Shown here piece by piece: positions 8,940-16,614 of a stretch of 64,000 bases of DNA. This DNA comes from Actinokineospora globicatena (GTDB lineage Bacteria; Actinomycetota; Actinomycetes; Mycobacteriales; Pseudonocardiaceae): NCBI RefSeq assembly GCF_024171945.1, contig NZ_JAMTCR010000003.1:548211-612210 (forward strand), given 5' to 3'. The first letter of the stretch is position 1. The number at the start of each line of letters is the position of its first letter. The notes under the pieces were generated by a model, which was given only the letters and a program-made list of their open reading frames with translations, did no database searches and had not been told where the DNA came from. The position numbers and the translations under genes were made by a program.

Positions 8940-10270
8940 CCGGCGAGATCCTGCACCTGCGGACGGGTTTCGACTCGACCTGGCGCGGATTCCGCCGCGG
9001 TCAGGTGCGGCGGTACGTGCAGGACATCGAGACCGAACTCGAACTGGTCGTCGCGGACCGGGATGCCATGGTCGAGTCACTCGACCGCGTGGTCGCAGAA
9101 CTTGAGTCGGCCAGGGGCGAGAACCGCGAGCTGCGCCAACGACTCGACCGGGTCTGCCGCACGCCGATCGACCTCGCTGGAACCTCCGAACGCCTGCGGC
9201 ACATGGTGGAGCTGGCCAGTGACGAGGCGGCGGAGATCACCGGTCGGGCACGGGCGGCCGCTGAACGGTCGTGGTCGGTGATCCGCGATGCCGAGGCCGC
9301 GCACCGCCGTCGTCACGAGTGGCTCATCGCGGACCTGAAGGCGCAGCGCGAGCAGGCCGAGACCGCGCACCGGGCGTCGCTGCGCCGCACCCACGAGGTG
9401 CTCGCCGTCCTCACCGCGCAGGCCGAGAAACGGCGGCACGAGCTGGATGTCCGGGCCGAGCGGTTGCGGGAGCAGATCAAGCTCGACTTCGACCTGGCGA
9501 TGTCCGTGCGCCGATCCGAGGCCGTGCGGGCACACGCCGAGGAAGAGCGTGCCGCACGGGAGCACGCTGAGCGGATCGTTCGTGTCGCGGAGCAACGGGT
9601 GTCCGTCCTCATGGGACACCACGATCGGGTCGCGGCGAGTCTGCGATCGGTCGGGCAGGTGCTCGCCGGTGCCCACACGGCCCTGGGGACGATCACCCCG
9701 GCCGGACGAAGCGCGGACGGTCGTCCCCCGGCTGGACTGGTACCTGATCGCACCCAACGACACGCAGGAGGTGGTGGCATGGCTACCCTGACCATCTGGC
9801 GGTTCGACTCGGCCGTCGGCGCGGACGACGCGGCCAAGCAGCTCGCGGACCTGGCCAAGCGCGAGGTCATCGAGATCCACGACGCGGCCGTCGTCAGCTG
9901 GCCGCTCGACCGCAAGAAGCCGAAGATCCGCCAGGTGAAGGACCTGCGCGGTCGGGCGGCGCTCACCGGCGCGTTCTGGGGGACGCTGCTGGGACTGCTG
10001 TTCCTGGTGCCGGTGCTCGGCGCCGCCGTCGGTGCCGCGACCGGCGCGCTGACCGCGAACCTGGGGGACTTCGGCATCGACGACGACCTGGTCAAGGAGA
10101 CCAGGGACAAGGTCACCCCCGGCACGTCGGCGCTGTTCCTGCTCAGCTCCGGCGCGGTGATCGACAAGGTCCGCCACGCGTTCGCCGGGGGCACGCCGCC
10201 CGAGCTGCTCTACACCAACCTGTCCACCGAGCAGGAGAAGGTCCTGCGCGAGGTCTTCGCCGACGACTGA
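8936..10270 (+). CDS. DivIVA-like coiled-coil protein reading in frame into DUF1269
   Basis: ATG at 8936 overlaps the previous stop. Residues 8-35 (TGFDSTWRGFRRGQVRRYV) resemble the N-terminal membrane-curvature-sensing part of DivIVA/Wag31, and residues 35-255 are a nearly uninterrupted, Ala/Glu/Arg-rich coiled coil with heptad spacing. No stop follows: the frame continues through a low-complexity linker ending HAGGGG straight into the complete DUF1269 protein, making a 444-residue reading. Either this is a true fusion of a polar coiled-coil scaffold with a membrane domain, or the upstream gene has lost its stop and the DUF1269 protein is made from its own start at 9779. The coiled-coil part ends by about 9715. 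Confidence 0.6.
   Translation: MTGEILHLRTGFDSTWRGFRRGQVRRYVQDIETELELVVADRDAMVESLDRVVAELESARGENRELRQRLDRVCRTPIDLAGTSERLRHMVELASDEAAEITGRARAAAERSWSVIRDAEAAHRRRHEWLIADLKAQREQAETAHRASLRRTHEVLAVLTAQAEKRRHELDVRAERLREQIKLDFDLAMSVRRSEAVRAHAEEERAAREHAERIVRVAEQRVSVLMGHHDRVAASLRSVGQVLAGAHTALGTITPAGRSADGRPPAGLVPDRTQRHAGGGGMATLTIWRFDSAVGADDAAKQLADLAKREVIEIHDAAVVSWPLDRKKPKIRQVKDLRGRAALTGAFWGTLLGLLFLVPVLGAAVGAATGALTANLGDFGIDDDLVKETRDKVTPGTSALFLLSSGAVIDKVRHAFAGGTPPELLYTNLSTEQEKVLREVFADD
9779..10270 (+). CDS. DUF1269 family membrane protein
   Basis: A 163-residue protein starting MATLTIWRFDS, the usual opening of the family, with AGGAGGTG five bases upstream of the ATG, so independent translation is very likely. 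It has an N-terminal soluble alpha/beta part (AVVSWPLDRKKPK), a glycine-rich double membrane hairpin GLLFLVPVLGAAVGAATGAL at about residues 73-100, and a conserved ending with KVTPGTSALFLL. DUF1269 proteins are of unknown function and often stress-associated in actinobacteria. It shares its reading frame with the coiled-coil gene without an intervening stop. A strong hairpin follows nine bases after the stop. Confidence 0.85.
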   Translation: MATLTIWRFDSAVGADDAAKQLADLAKREVIEIHDAAVVSWPLDRKKPKIRQVKDLRGRAALTGAFWGTLLGLLFLVPVLGAAVGAATGALTANLGDFGIDDDLVKETRDKVTPGTSALFLLSSGAVIDKVRHAFAGGTPPELLYTNLSTEQEKVLREVFADD

Positions 10271-10278
10271 CCAGACTC

Positions 10279-10316
10279 GCGCGCCGCCCCGTTCGTCGGG
10301 GTGCGGGGCGGCGCGC
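10279..10316 (+). terminator. Strong hairpin after DUF1269 gene
   Basis: A perfect 13-base-pair GC-rich stem (arms 10279-10291 and 10304-10316) with a 12-base loop begins nine bases after the stop and is followed by TTCCTCT. It fits a factor-independent or stalled-polymerase terminator of the rightward operon. Confidence 0.75.
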
Positions 10317-10321
10317 TTCCT

Positions 10322-10360
10322 CTCAGCGGCCGGTCGTCACACAGACGACCGGCCGCTGAG
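10322..10360. terminator. Second hairpin, perfect 17-bp stem
   Basis: Arms at 10322-10338 and 10344-10360 pair perfectly around a five-base loop (ACACA). It lies between convergent genes and can act on either strand. Confidence 0.65.
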
Positions 10361-10387
10361 TCGTCCCACACCGTCCAGAGGTAGCCA

Positions 10388-10420
10388 AAAGCCCGGGGCA
10401 CATTACGTGTCCCGGGCTTT
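10388..10420. terminator. Third hairpin with A-rich/T-rich flanks
   Basis: Arms 10388-10401 and 10407-10420 pair over 14 positions with one G-U wobble around the loop ATTAC. The outer bases are AAA and TTT, so on either strand the stem ends in a short T run, as in intrinsic terminators. It probably ends the leftward gene whose stop is at 10447. Confidence 0.7.
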
Positions 10421-10446
10421 CCGCGTCGATCAAGACCACTGTGGAC

Positions 10447-10632
10447 TCAAGGCGCGTGCCGCGTGCCCAACGCCTCCACCACGAACCGCACCACCGGGGC
10501 GTCCAACACATCGATGACGGCGCCAGTGACCGCGTCCGGCGGATCATCCGGATTGGCCGTGCGCTTGGCCGAGGCCAGCAACGCCACGACGAACACCACC
10601 GAGACCAACCCCTTGCGCCGTGCTGAACCCAT
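10447..10632 (-). CDS. Small 61-residue membrane or secreted protein
   Basis: ATG at 10632 has GGAGGAGGAG six bases upstream, an excellent ribosome site. The product starts MGSARRKG, then a hydrophobic segment LVSVVFVVALLASA (residues 9-22) that could be a signal peptide or single membrane helix, then an acidic, proline-containing tail ending VEALGTRHAP. No family is recognised. A hairpin lies directly downstream. An earlier in-frame start at 10773 would add a charged extension without ribosome site. Confidence 0.6.
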   Translation of the reverse strand: MGSARRKGLVSVVFVVALLASAKRTANPDDPPDAVTGAVIDVLDAPVVRFVVEALGTRHAP

Positions 10633-10837
10633 GATCTCCTCCTCCACAACGGAACCCAGGACCAGCCTCGCGCTCCCCACCGCCCCCGACTTCCTCCGCC
10701 AGAGGTGATCAGCGACCCGCTCGCCACGCTCAAGACGCCGCACCGCTTTGGTCAGGCTCGAGGACACAGGCATGCGGAAGCCCGGCGCTGCAGGGCTTGG
10801 AAGAGGTGTGGACGCGCGGGCAGGCCGAAGGAGATGA

Positions 10838-11098
10838 TCAGTGGCCCGCCGATCGGGCGGCGAACACCTCGGGTGTGGCGCCGGAGGCGGTCCTCGGGTT
10901 GGCCGGGATCACGAGGGCGGGGACTGGTCCGGCCAGCGCGGGTCGTCCCACGGGTCGGTTGTCCGCCACCGGGGCGGCGGTGGGGGTGCGCGGGTCGCAG
11001 CGCGCACACCGCACACCCGGCGCCCCGGGCAGATCAGCGTCGATCCCGCCCGGGACGAACCGCATCAGGCCGTCGAGCCGGGCGTCCCCGGTCCGCAC
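10838..11098 (-). CDS. Hypothetical protein with a Cys pair
   Basis: An 86-codon frame opening with GTG at 11098, 15 bases after the stop of the LuxR gene, with GGGCGGGG directly in front. Codon third positions are almost all G or C, as in the neighbouring genes, which argues for coding. The product contains one CARC-like pair (VRCARCDP) and is otherwise Ala/Pro-rich; no domain is recognised. An in-frame ATG at 11065 is an alternative start. It could be a tail cistron of the regulator gene. Confidence 0.4.
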   Translation of the reverse strand: MRTGDARLDGLMRFVPGGIDADLPGAPGVRCARCDPRTPTAAPVADNRPVGRPALAGPVPALVIPANPRTASGATPEVFAARSAGH

Positions 11099-11113
11099 CC
11101 CCGCCCGCCGCGC

Positions 11114-13747
11114 TCAGAGCAGGCCCTGCCTGCGGGCCGCCACGACCGCGTCCCGGCGCTGGCGGACCCCGAGCTTGCGGTAGATGCCGCGCAGGTGCGT
11201 CTTGACCGTGTTGGCCGAGACGAACATCGACTCCGCGATCTCGTCGACGGTCCGCATCGACGGCAGTTCAAGCAGCAACTCCTGCTCCCGCACCGTGAGG
11301 GGATCGGCGGCCGCCGCCGTGGCGGGCAGCGCGGACAGCGCGGCCTCGGCGAACCGCTCGAGCCGCCCGAACCGGCCCGCGCCCTCCGCCAGCAGATCCC
11401 GCACCGAGCGCCGAGCGGCCAGGAACGGCCGGATGGCACCGATCGGCTCGGCGGCGCGCAACGCACCCCCCACCGCCTCGTGTGCACGCTTGCGGTCCAC
11501 GCGTTCGAGCAGGGTCGCCTCAAGCAACCAGGCGTCGACGAGCGTCATCGCAGCCAGCGGTCGGGTCCGGCCGGTCAGCACCGCCGCCAGCAGCCTGCGA
11601 GCTTGGGTCGCGCGGCCGTGGTGGGTGTGCAGGATCGCGTGCAGCAGGGGCAGCTCCGCGTGGCCCTCCAGCACCGGCTGGCAGCGGTCCACCAGCTCCA
11701 GCGCGCGGCCCTGCTCACCGACCCGCAGCGTCATCCGCACCAGGGTCGGCAGGAGCAGCGCGATCATCTGCGGCGACACCCGGACCGCGGTGTGCCGCTG
11801 CCACAGGCGGTGCGTGGCGCGCACGACGGTGTGCGGGTCGTCGGCCTCCTCGAACTCGATGAACGCGCTCAAGCACGCCTGGGCCAACGCCAGGGTCGGT
11901 TCTTGCCGCACGGGCCCCAGTTCAGCGGACGTCTTGGCGTACCGCCGGGCCGCCGCGGTGTCCCCCTGCTGGTGGGCCTGCCACGCGAGCAGCAGGTACG
12001 CGGGCGCGCAGGCCCACGACCGTTCCCAGCCGTGCTGCTCGGCCACGTGCAGCGCCCGCCGGGCCCGTCGCTCCATCTCCGACAGGTCCCCGCGCAGGGC
12101 GGCCGTCACCGCCAGGTGGACCTTGGCGTGCAGCGCCGCCCACGGCAGGTCGGCGCGCAGGCAGGCCTGCAGGAGCAGGCTCAGCTCCGACTCGGCCGGT
12201 CCCGGCTTGCCCGACCACAGGGCCGCGCTGCCGCGGGCGAACCGGATCAGCACGTCGACCTCGGGTTCGGCGCTGACTGTGGTCTGGGCGCGTGGTGGCA
12301 CGACACCGCCGCCGTCGAGATGGGCGCGGCGCAGCAGAGCGACCTCGTGCAGCACCCGGGTCCGTGCTGGCCACGTGGTGGGATCGGCGCCTGCGAGGCG
12401 TGCCAGGAACCCGTCCGCGGCGGGCACATCCGCGACCTCCAGTGCCGCGAGGGCGGCGATCAACGCGATCGCGGGGGCGTGCAGCCGGTCCTCAGGCAAC
12501 GCGGCGACGGCGGCGTAGAGCCGGTCGCTGTTGCCGCGCAGGACTTCCCGCAGTCCCTCGGCCTCGACCAGCTCGGCGGTGAGGTCGGCGTCCTGGGCGA
12601 GTTCCGCGTGGCCGAACGCGGCGGGCACGTCGCCCTCCTCGCGCAGCCAGTGGGCGGCCTCCCGGTGTAGACGCTGCGGCGCGCCTGGTCTGGTGCGGGC
12701 GAGCTCGGCGCGCAGGTGGTCGCGGAGCAGCGGGTGGTAGCGGTACCACTCCCCCGCCGAGTCCTCGCACCGCGTGACGAGGGAGTTGGTCCTGGCCAAG
12801 CGGTGCAGCAGCGTCCCCGTGTGCCGCTGCCCGGAGAGCGCGGTCGCCAGGTCCCCGCTCACCCGGTCGCAGACGCTGGTGACGAGCAGGACCTGCCGCA
12901 CGTGGGGAGGGTGTTCGGCGAGCACCTCCTCGGCGAAGTAGTCCGCGGCGAGCGGGTCGCCGATCGGGAACGCCCGGGGGTCGCGCTCGGCCTCGGGTTG
13001 CCCGGCCAGCCACGACGCCGCCAGCAGGGTGCCCGCGACCCAGCCCCTGGTGCGCTCCAGCAGCGCGGCGAGGTCGGCCGGGTCCGGGTCGATGCCGTGC
13101 TCGGCCAGCAGCGCGGCGGTCTCGGCCGGGGTGAGCGCGAGGGCGTGTCCGTCCACCTCGCGCAGCCGTCCTTCCAGCGACAGTCGCGACAGGTGCACCG
13201 GCGGCGTCCGGCCCGCGAGGACCAACCGCAGCCGGTCCGGAGGGCGCCGCACCAGGGTGGCCAGCACCTGCAGCACGGCGGGCTCGCGCAGTTCGTGGAC
13301 GTCGTCGAGCACCAGGCAGGTGTTGTCCGGCGCGCTGTCCACCGCGCGCACCAGGTCGGCGAACGGATCGGTGGAGTCGCACGGCGCCGGGTTGTCGCTG
13401 GGCACCAGCGCGGAGTGGATCGTGGCCCACAGTCGGGCCGGGACGTTGTCCTCGGGGTCCAGGCTCGCCCAGCGGACCCGGGGCGCCGCGGGCCTGGCGG
13501 AGGCGTTCGCCCACGCGGCCAGCGCCGCCGTCTTGCCCGACCCAGCCGGACCGTGCACGACCGTGACCGGCGGGGGGCTGCCCGCCGCCGCGACGCACTC
13601 ATCCAGCACGCCGGTGAGCCGCGCGGCCCACGCCGAGACCGCACTGGTGTTCGGTATCCGCACCTTCCCCTCTGGCAACGCACGGAGGCCCTCGCCCACC
13701 GTGGATTCGCCCTCATTCCGCCGTGGTGCTCGACCCTGCTCAAGCAT
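11114..13747 (-). CDS. Large LuxR-family ATPase regulator (MalT-type)
   Basis: 877 residues from the ATG at 13747 (AGGAG at a slightly long spacing); further in-frame starts upstream are less convincing. A P-loop HGPAGSGKTAALAAW lies near residue 66 and a Walker B LVLDDVHEL near residue 146, defining the AAA/NACHT-like STAND NTPase domain. Residues about 350-790 are TPR-like helical repeats. The last 60 residues form the LuxR DNA-binding domain: LTVREQELLLEL, DEIAESMFVSANTVKTHLR. MalT-type proteins bind an inducer, multimerise with ATP and activate transcription. The inducer and targets are not evident; neighbouring genes are small and unlinked in function. Confidence 0.88.
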   Translation of the reverse strand: MLEQGRAPRRNEGESTVGEGLRALPEGKVRIPNTSAVSAWAARLTGVLDECVAAAGSPPPVTVVHGPAGSGKTAALAAWANASARPAAPRVRWASLDPEDNVPARLWATIHSALVPSDNPAPCDSTDPFADLVRAVDSAPDNTCLVLDDVHELREPAVLQVLATLVRRPPDRLRLVLAGRTPPVHLSRLSLEGRLREVDGHALALTPAETAALLAEHGIDPDPADLAALLERTRGWVAGTLLAASWLAGQPEAERDPRAFPIGDPLAADYFAEEVLAEHPPHVRQVLLVTSVCDRVSGDLATALSGQRHTGTLLHRLARTNSLVTRCEDSAGEWYRYHPLLRDHLRAELARTRPGAPQRLHREAAHWLREEGDVPAAFGHAELAQDADLTAELVEAEGLREVLRGNSDRLYAAVAALPEDRLHAPAIALIAALAALEVADVPAADGFLARLAGADPTTWPARTRVLHEVALLRRAHLDGGGVVPPRAQTTVSAEPEVDVLIRFARGSAALWSGKPGPAESELSLLLQACLRADLPWAALHAKVHLAVTAALRGDLSEMERRARRALHVAEQHGWERSWACAPAYLLLAWQAHQQGDTAAARRYAKTSAELGPVRQEPTLALAQACLSAFIEFEEADDPHTVVRATHRLWQRHTAVRVSPQMIALLLPTLVRMTLRVGEQGRALELVDRCQPVLEGHAELPLLHAILHTHHGRATQARRLLAAVLTGRTRPLAAMTLVDAWLLEATLLERVDRKRAHEAVGGALRAAEPIGAIRPFLAARRSVRDLLAEGAGRFGRLERFAEAALSALPATAAAADPLTVREQELLLELPSMRTVDEIAESMFVSANTVKTHLRGIYRKLGVRQRRDAVVAARRQGLL

Positions 13748-14088
13748 GTGCTCGCTGCTCCTGTTCACCCGAAGTGCCGGACCCGGTGCCGCATTTCTCC
13801 TCGGCGCCGATGGCGGACAGCATGTCGCGCCGGACATAGTGCGTGGTCAGCAGTACATCGGCGGGCACAAACCGCGGACGTCACCTTCAGCGGGCGAAAG
13901 ACGCGGGATCCACCATCGCCTTGCTCACCACCGCCGGAATTGCCGGGCGATCGCCGTATTCACCTAATTCCCAGACACCTGGATTTCACCTCGGGCAGGT
14001 GATGATCTTGGATCGCGGCGCAGGCACCCTCGGTGCCGGAGCGGTCGGCCGCGTACGACGTACCGGTGCGGTGCGGCCTTGCTGGGCA
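13748..14088. other. Intergenic stretch without recognisable gene
   Basis: About 340 bases upstream of the LuxR gene. It should hold its promoter. Base composition is more AT-rich around 13925-13990 than in the genes. I see no coding frame with convincing codon use. Confidence 0.4.
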
Positions 14089-14238
14089 TCAGCTGAGCAG
14101 GGCCAGCACGCCGGTGGCGGCGGGCAGCGCGGCCACCGCCAGGCCGAGCCCGATCACGAGGCAGATAAGCAGCAGCCGCAGCGCGGCGGGCAGCCGTCGT
14201 TTTCGAATGGCGGGACGCGCCCCGGATGAATATCCCAT
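14089..14238 (-). CDS. Small 49-residue single-helix membrane protein
   Basis: ATG at 14238 follows GGGG at six bases. The product has a basic start (MGYSSGARPAIRKRRLP) and one long hydrophobic helix LLLICLVIGLGLAVAALPA, then a short tail ALLS and a TGA at 14089. Third codon positions in the helix are G/C-rich. No family is recognised. It is divergent from the STAS gene and might be a membrane micropeptide; it could also be a chance frame. Confidence 0.45.
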   Translation of the reverse strand: MGYSSGARPAIRKRRLPAALRLLLICLVIGLGLAVAALPAATGVLALLS

Positions 14239-14387
14239 GTGGACCCCATCTCGTCGTCAGTCCGTTCCGCACAATCATCGGCGACGCGACAGGCCCTGTT
14301 CCTCATCCGCCCGGGACGAACCGCGCCGCCCGGTTCCGGCCTATGGTCGAGGGGACCCGCGCATTTCCCGTCGAGCGAGGAGAAGCC

Positions 14388-14747
14388 ATGGCAATCCGCC
14401 CGCCCAGGCGCGATCTCATCGAGGTCGGCCTGCACCGCGACAATGCACAGTGGACTATCTCGGTCCTCGGCGACGTCGACGCGACCTCGGCCGGGGTGCT
14501 GGTCGAACCACTGACCGCCGCCACCGGTGGTCCCGCCGAACGGGTCGTGCTCGACCTCAGCGAGGTCACCTTCTTCGGCTCGCACGGCCTGTGCGCGGTC
14601 GTGGACGCGCACCAGCGGGCGGTCAGCCGCGGCATCACCCTGGTCGTGGTGTGCAGCCGGGGCGTGTCCCGCCTGCTGGAGGTCACCGGCGTCGCCGACA
14701 CGCTGCGCCAGGACGCGGTGCTGACCGACCGGGCGCCGACGTGCTGA
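14388..14747 (+). CDS. STAS domain protein (anti-sigma factor antagonist type)
   Basis: 119 residues from the ATG at 14388, preceded by GAGGAG. The fold is visible as ISVLGDVDATSAGVLVEPL, then VVLDLSEVTFFGSHGLCAVVDAHQRA, the STAS core. In anti-sigma antagonists a Ser in the D-S-S/T-G position is phosphorylated by an RsbW-like kinase; here FFGSHGL places Ser at that site. The kinase partner is not in the window. An upstream in-frame ATG at 14226 exists but lies before an unconserved stretch. It overlaps the CBS gene by seven bases, suggesting the two are made together, perhaps in stress signalling. Confidence 0.8.
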   Translation: MAIRPPRRDLIEVGLHRDNAQWTISVLGDVDATSAGVLVEPLTAATGGPAERVVLDLSEVTFFGSHGLCAVVDAHQRAVSRGITLVVVCSRGVSRLLEVTGVADTLRQDAVLTDRAPTC

Positions 14748-15343
14748 TCGCCGAGATCATGGACACCGGGGTCCCCAGCGCTCAGCCGGACACCCCGCTC
14801 GACGCCGTGCTAGCCCTCGCCCGCTCGACCCACCACGGCGTCGTCCCGGTGCTCGCCGACAACCACCTGGTCGGCATCATCACCACCGCCGACCTCCTGC
14901 GCGAACAGGTCCGCCCCATCCCCCGCGCCACCACCGCCGCCGACGCGATGCACCCGTCCCCCACCATCCGCACAACCACCACCTGCGGCGACGCGGCCAG
15001 GCAGCTGCTGGGCACCGGCCACGGCACCCTCCCGGTGGTCACCGACCGCGGCTCCCTTGCCGGGACCATCGACGTCCGCGACGTCCTACTCGCCCTGGAA
15101 CCACCGGACGCCCTCCTCGCCGCCCGCGTCGGCAAACTGGTCGCCGACCACACCCACACCTCCACCGTCGACTGCACCGTCACCAACGGCCTAGCCATCC
15201 TGACGGGCGACTTCACCGACCCGGGACAGGAACGCGTCACCGCCGCCCTCGCCACCTCGATCCCGGGCATCCGCGCCGCCCGCACCAAGCCTGTCGGCAA
15301 CCGTCAGGGCGAGCCGACCCGGCTGTTTGGTCGACGTCGGTAG
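14741..15343 (+). CDS. CBS-domain pair with C-terminal BON-like domain
   Basis: About 200 residues from GTG at 14741, inside the end of the STAS gene (ATG at 14759 is an alternative). Two CBS motifs: IMDTGVPSAQPDTPLDAV...GVVPVLADNHLVGIITTADL and AMHPSPTIRTTTTCGDAA...GTLPVVTDRGSLAGTIDVRD. After residue about 130 comes a BON-like alpha/beta segment (VDCTVTNGLAILTGDFTD). CBS pairs bind adenine nucleotides; BON domains are associated with membranes or phospholipids. Actinobacterial CBS-BON proteins are usually stress or hypoxia associated, which would fit the STAS neighbour. Function here is inference. Confidence 0.8.
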   Translation: MLIAEIMDTGVPSAQPDTPLDAVLALARSTHHGVVPVLADNHLVGIITTADLLREQVRPIPRATTAADAMHPSPTIRTTTTCGDAARQLLGTGHGTLPVVTDRGSLAGTIDVRDVLLALEPPDALLAARVGKLVADHTHTSTVDCTVTNGLAILTGDFTDPGQERVTAALATSIPGIRAARTKPVGNRQGEPTRLFGRRR

Positions 15344-15446
15344 GCGATCGGGTTTGGTTTGGGGGCAGGGCATCACTCGGTCAGCTGATCCCGGAGGTGA
15401 TGGCAGGCGCTTAGGCTCGGGGAAATCACGTCGGGGAGGACGAGAG

Positions 15447-15878
15447 ATGCTGGCTGGTAGGAGAACCGCGATGACCCTTGCCGCAAGCGCCGCGCTGCTG
15501 TGCGTGAGCGCGCCGACGGCCGCCGCGGACAACGCGGTGCTGGGTAGTACGTGCTATCAGGGGTGGTACGCCTTCACCGTGACCGCGACAGGTGGGGACA
15601 TCCCCGCAGGCAGCCAGTGGACATCGTCGTGGACCGCCGCGTCCCAGATCCCGGCGGAGTACCACGTCCTGTCGTTCCCCCGGGTCATCGACTACACCCC
15701 GGTCAACACCCACCTGGTCACCCTCACAAACCCCGCCCCGATCGCCGCGGGGACGCGTGTCGTGCTGGAACCGAGCGGATACTCGTTGACCAACAAGAGC
15801 AGGCTCACCCTCAAGCTCTCCGGCTACGGCGGCTCAACGGGCCGCACATTCCCAGTCGGCGAATGGCCGACCTGCTAG
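15447..15878 (+). CDS. Small secreted protein of unknown function
   Basis: 143 residues from ATG at 15447 with GGGGAGGA seven bases ahead. A classical signal peptide is visible: basic MLAGRRT, hydrophobic MTLAASAALLCVSAP, cleavage after TAAA about residue 28. The mature part (about 115 residues) has two Cys (one near the start, one the penultimate residue as PTC) that could form a disulfide, and alternating hydrophobic and Thr/Ser residues suggesting a beta-sandwich. No family is recognised. It is transcribed toward the toxin/immunity locus on the opposite strand. Confidence 0.65.
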   Translation: MLAGRRTAMTLAASAALLCVSAPTAAADNAVLGSTCYQGWYAFTVTATGGDIPAGSQWTSSWTAASQIPAEYHVLSFPRVIDYTPVNTHLVTLTNPAPIAAGTRVVLEPSGYSLTNKSRLTLKLSGYGGSTGRTFPVGEWPTC

Positions 15879-15939
15879 ATCGCCCCCCAAAGACCCCTCG
15901 TCGAGCTCACCGCGAACCGCCGGAACCGGGCAGCCAGGG

Positions 15940-16602
15940 TCAGGCAGTGGGGGTGTCGGTGCCTGCTTCCCGGACGCGGCGGGCGATGGCGTTCTCGGCG
16001 TCGGTGGCGATGCGGATGTCCGTGGCCGTTCGGCTGGCCTCGCGGCCGTGTTCGAGGAGCGGGCCGAGGGTGCGTTCCAGAGTGGCGATCAATCGGTCGA
16101 CCTCCTCACCCGCCGTGTGGTGCTCAGCCCAGGAGTTGAAGGTTCGCAGTGCCGCCGTGAGCTCGGATTGTTGCTGCGGGGTGAGGAGTTCGGCCGCGCG
16201 GCGGAGTTCATCCGGCGCGGCGGAATCCCTTGTGGACAAGTAGGCGGCGGCCTCGGTACGGGCTTGGCGGCCGATCTCGGTGTCGGTCGTGGTCAGGGTC
16301 GTCAGGGTGCGCAGGATCACGGTGACCTCCAGCTTGCGCACCTCATGGAGGAGGGCCGTGCGCGAACACGTGAAGTGGTCGCTCACCAGGGAAATCTCCA
16401 CCTCCTCACCGAAGACGTCGACGCCGTACTCCTCCGCCGCCACGCCACCGCCACCGGATTCCAGGATGGAGATGAGAGTGTCCAAAGAGGTCAGCCACCC
16501 CTTACCGATGGCCTCGACCAGGACGTGCCAGCAGGTGAAGACGGCTGGGTCCTCGATCGCGGCGTACTGCTCGGCCGCCAGGGCCCGTAGGCGCTCGTTC
16601 AC
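15940..16602 (-). CDS. Probable immunity protein for the adjacent EndoU-like toxin
   Basis: 220 residues, mostly helical and acidic, with no signal peptide and no recognised domain. It contains YGVDVFGEEVEISLVSDHF and a long C-terminal region of Ala/Glu/Arg-rich helices. Its ATG lies 12 bases after the stop of the giant toxin gene, the normal place for an immunity gene of a polymorphic toxin system. Assignment as immunity protein rests on position, cytosolic character and acidity, not on homology. It could equally be an accessory chaperone. Confidence 0.5.
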   Translation of the reverse strand: MNERLRALAAEQYAAIEDPAVFTCWHVLVEAIGKGWLTSLDTLISILESGGGGVAAEEYGVDVFGEEVEISLVSDHFTCSRTALLHEVRKLEVTVILRTLTTLTTTDTEIGRQARTEAAAYLSTRDSAAPDELRRAAELLTPQQQSELTAALRTFNSWAEHHTAGEEVDRLIATLERTLGPLLEHGREASRTATDIRIATDAENAIARRVREAGTDTPTA

Positions 16603-16614
16603 CGCGTTCTCCCG

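Noticed and set aside
9447-9791. Alternative frame ending just after the DUF1269 start (RTVVPRLDWYLIAPNDTQ)
   Set aside because: Its last 25 residues look gene-like, hinting that the coiled-coil gene might end by frameshift, but the rest of the frame has no coding character; kept as a caveat only.
10841-12670. 609-codon open frame on the plus strand
   Set aside because: Antisense to the LuxR ATPase regulator, whose Walker motifs and HTH are clear.
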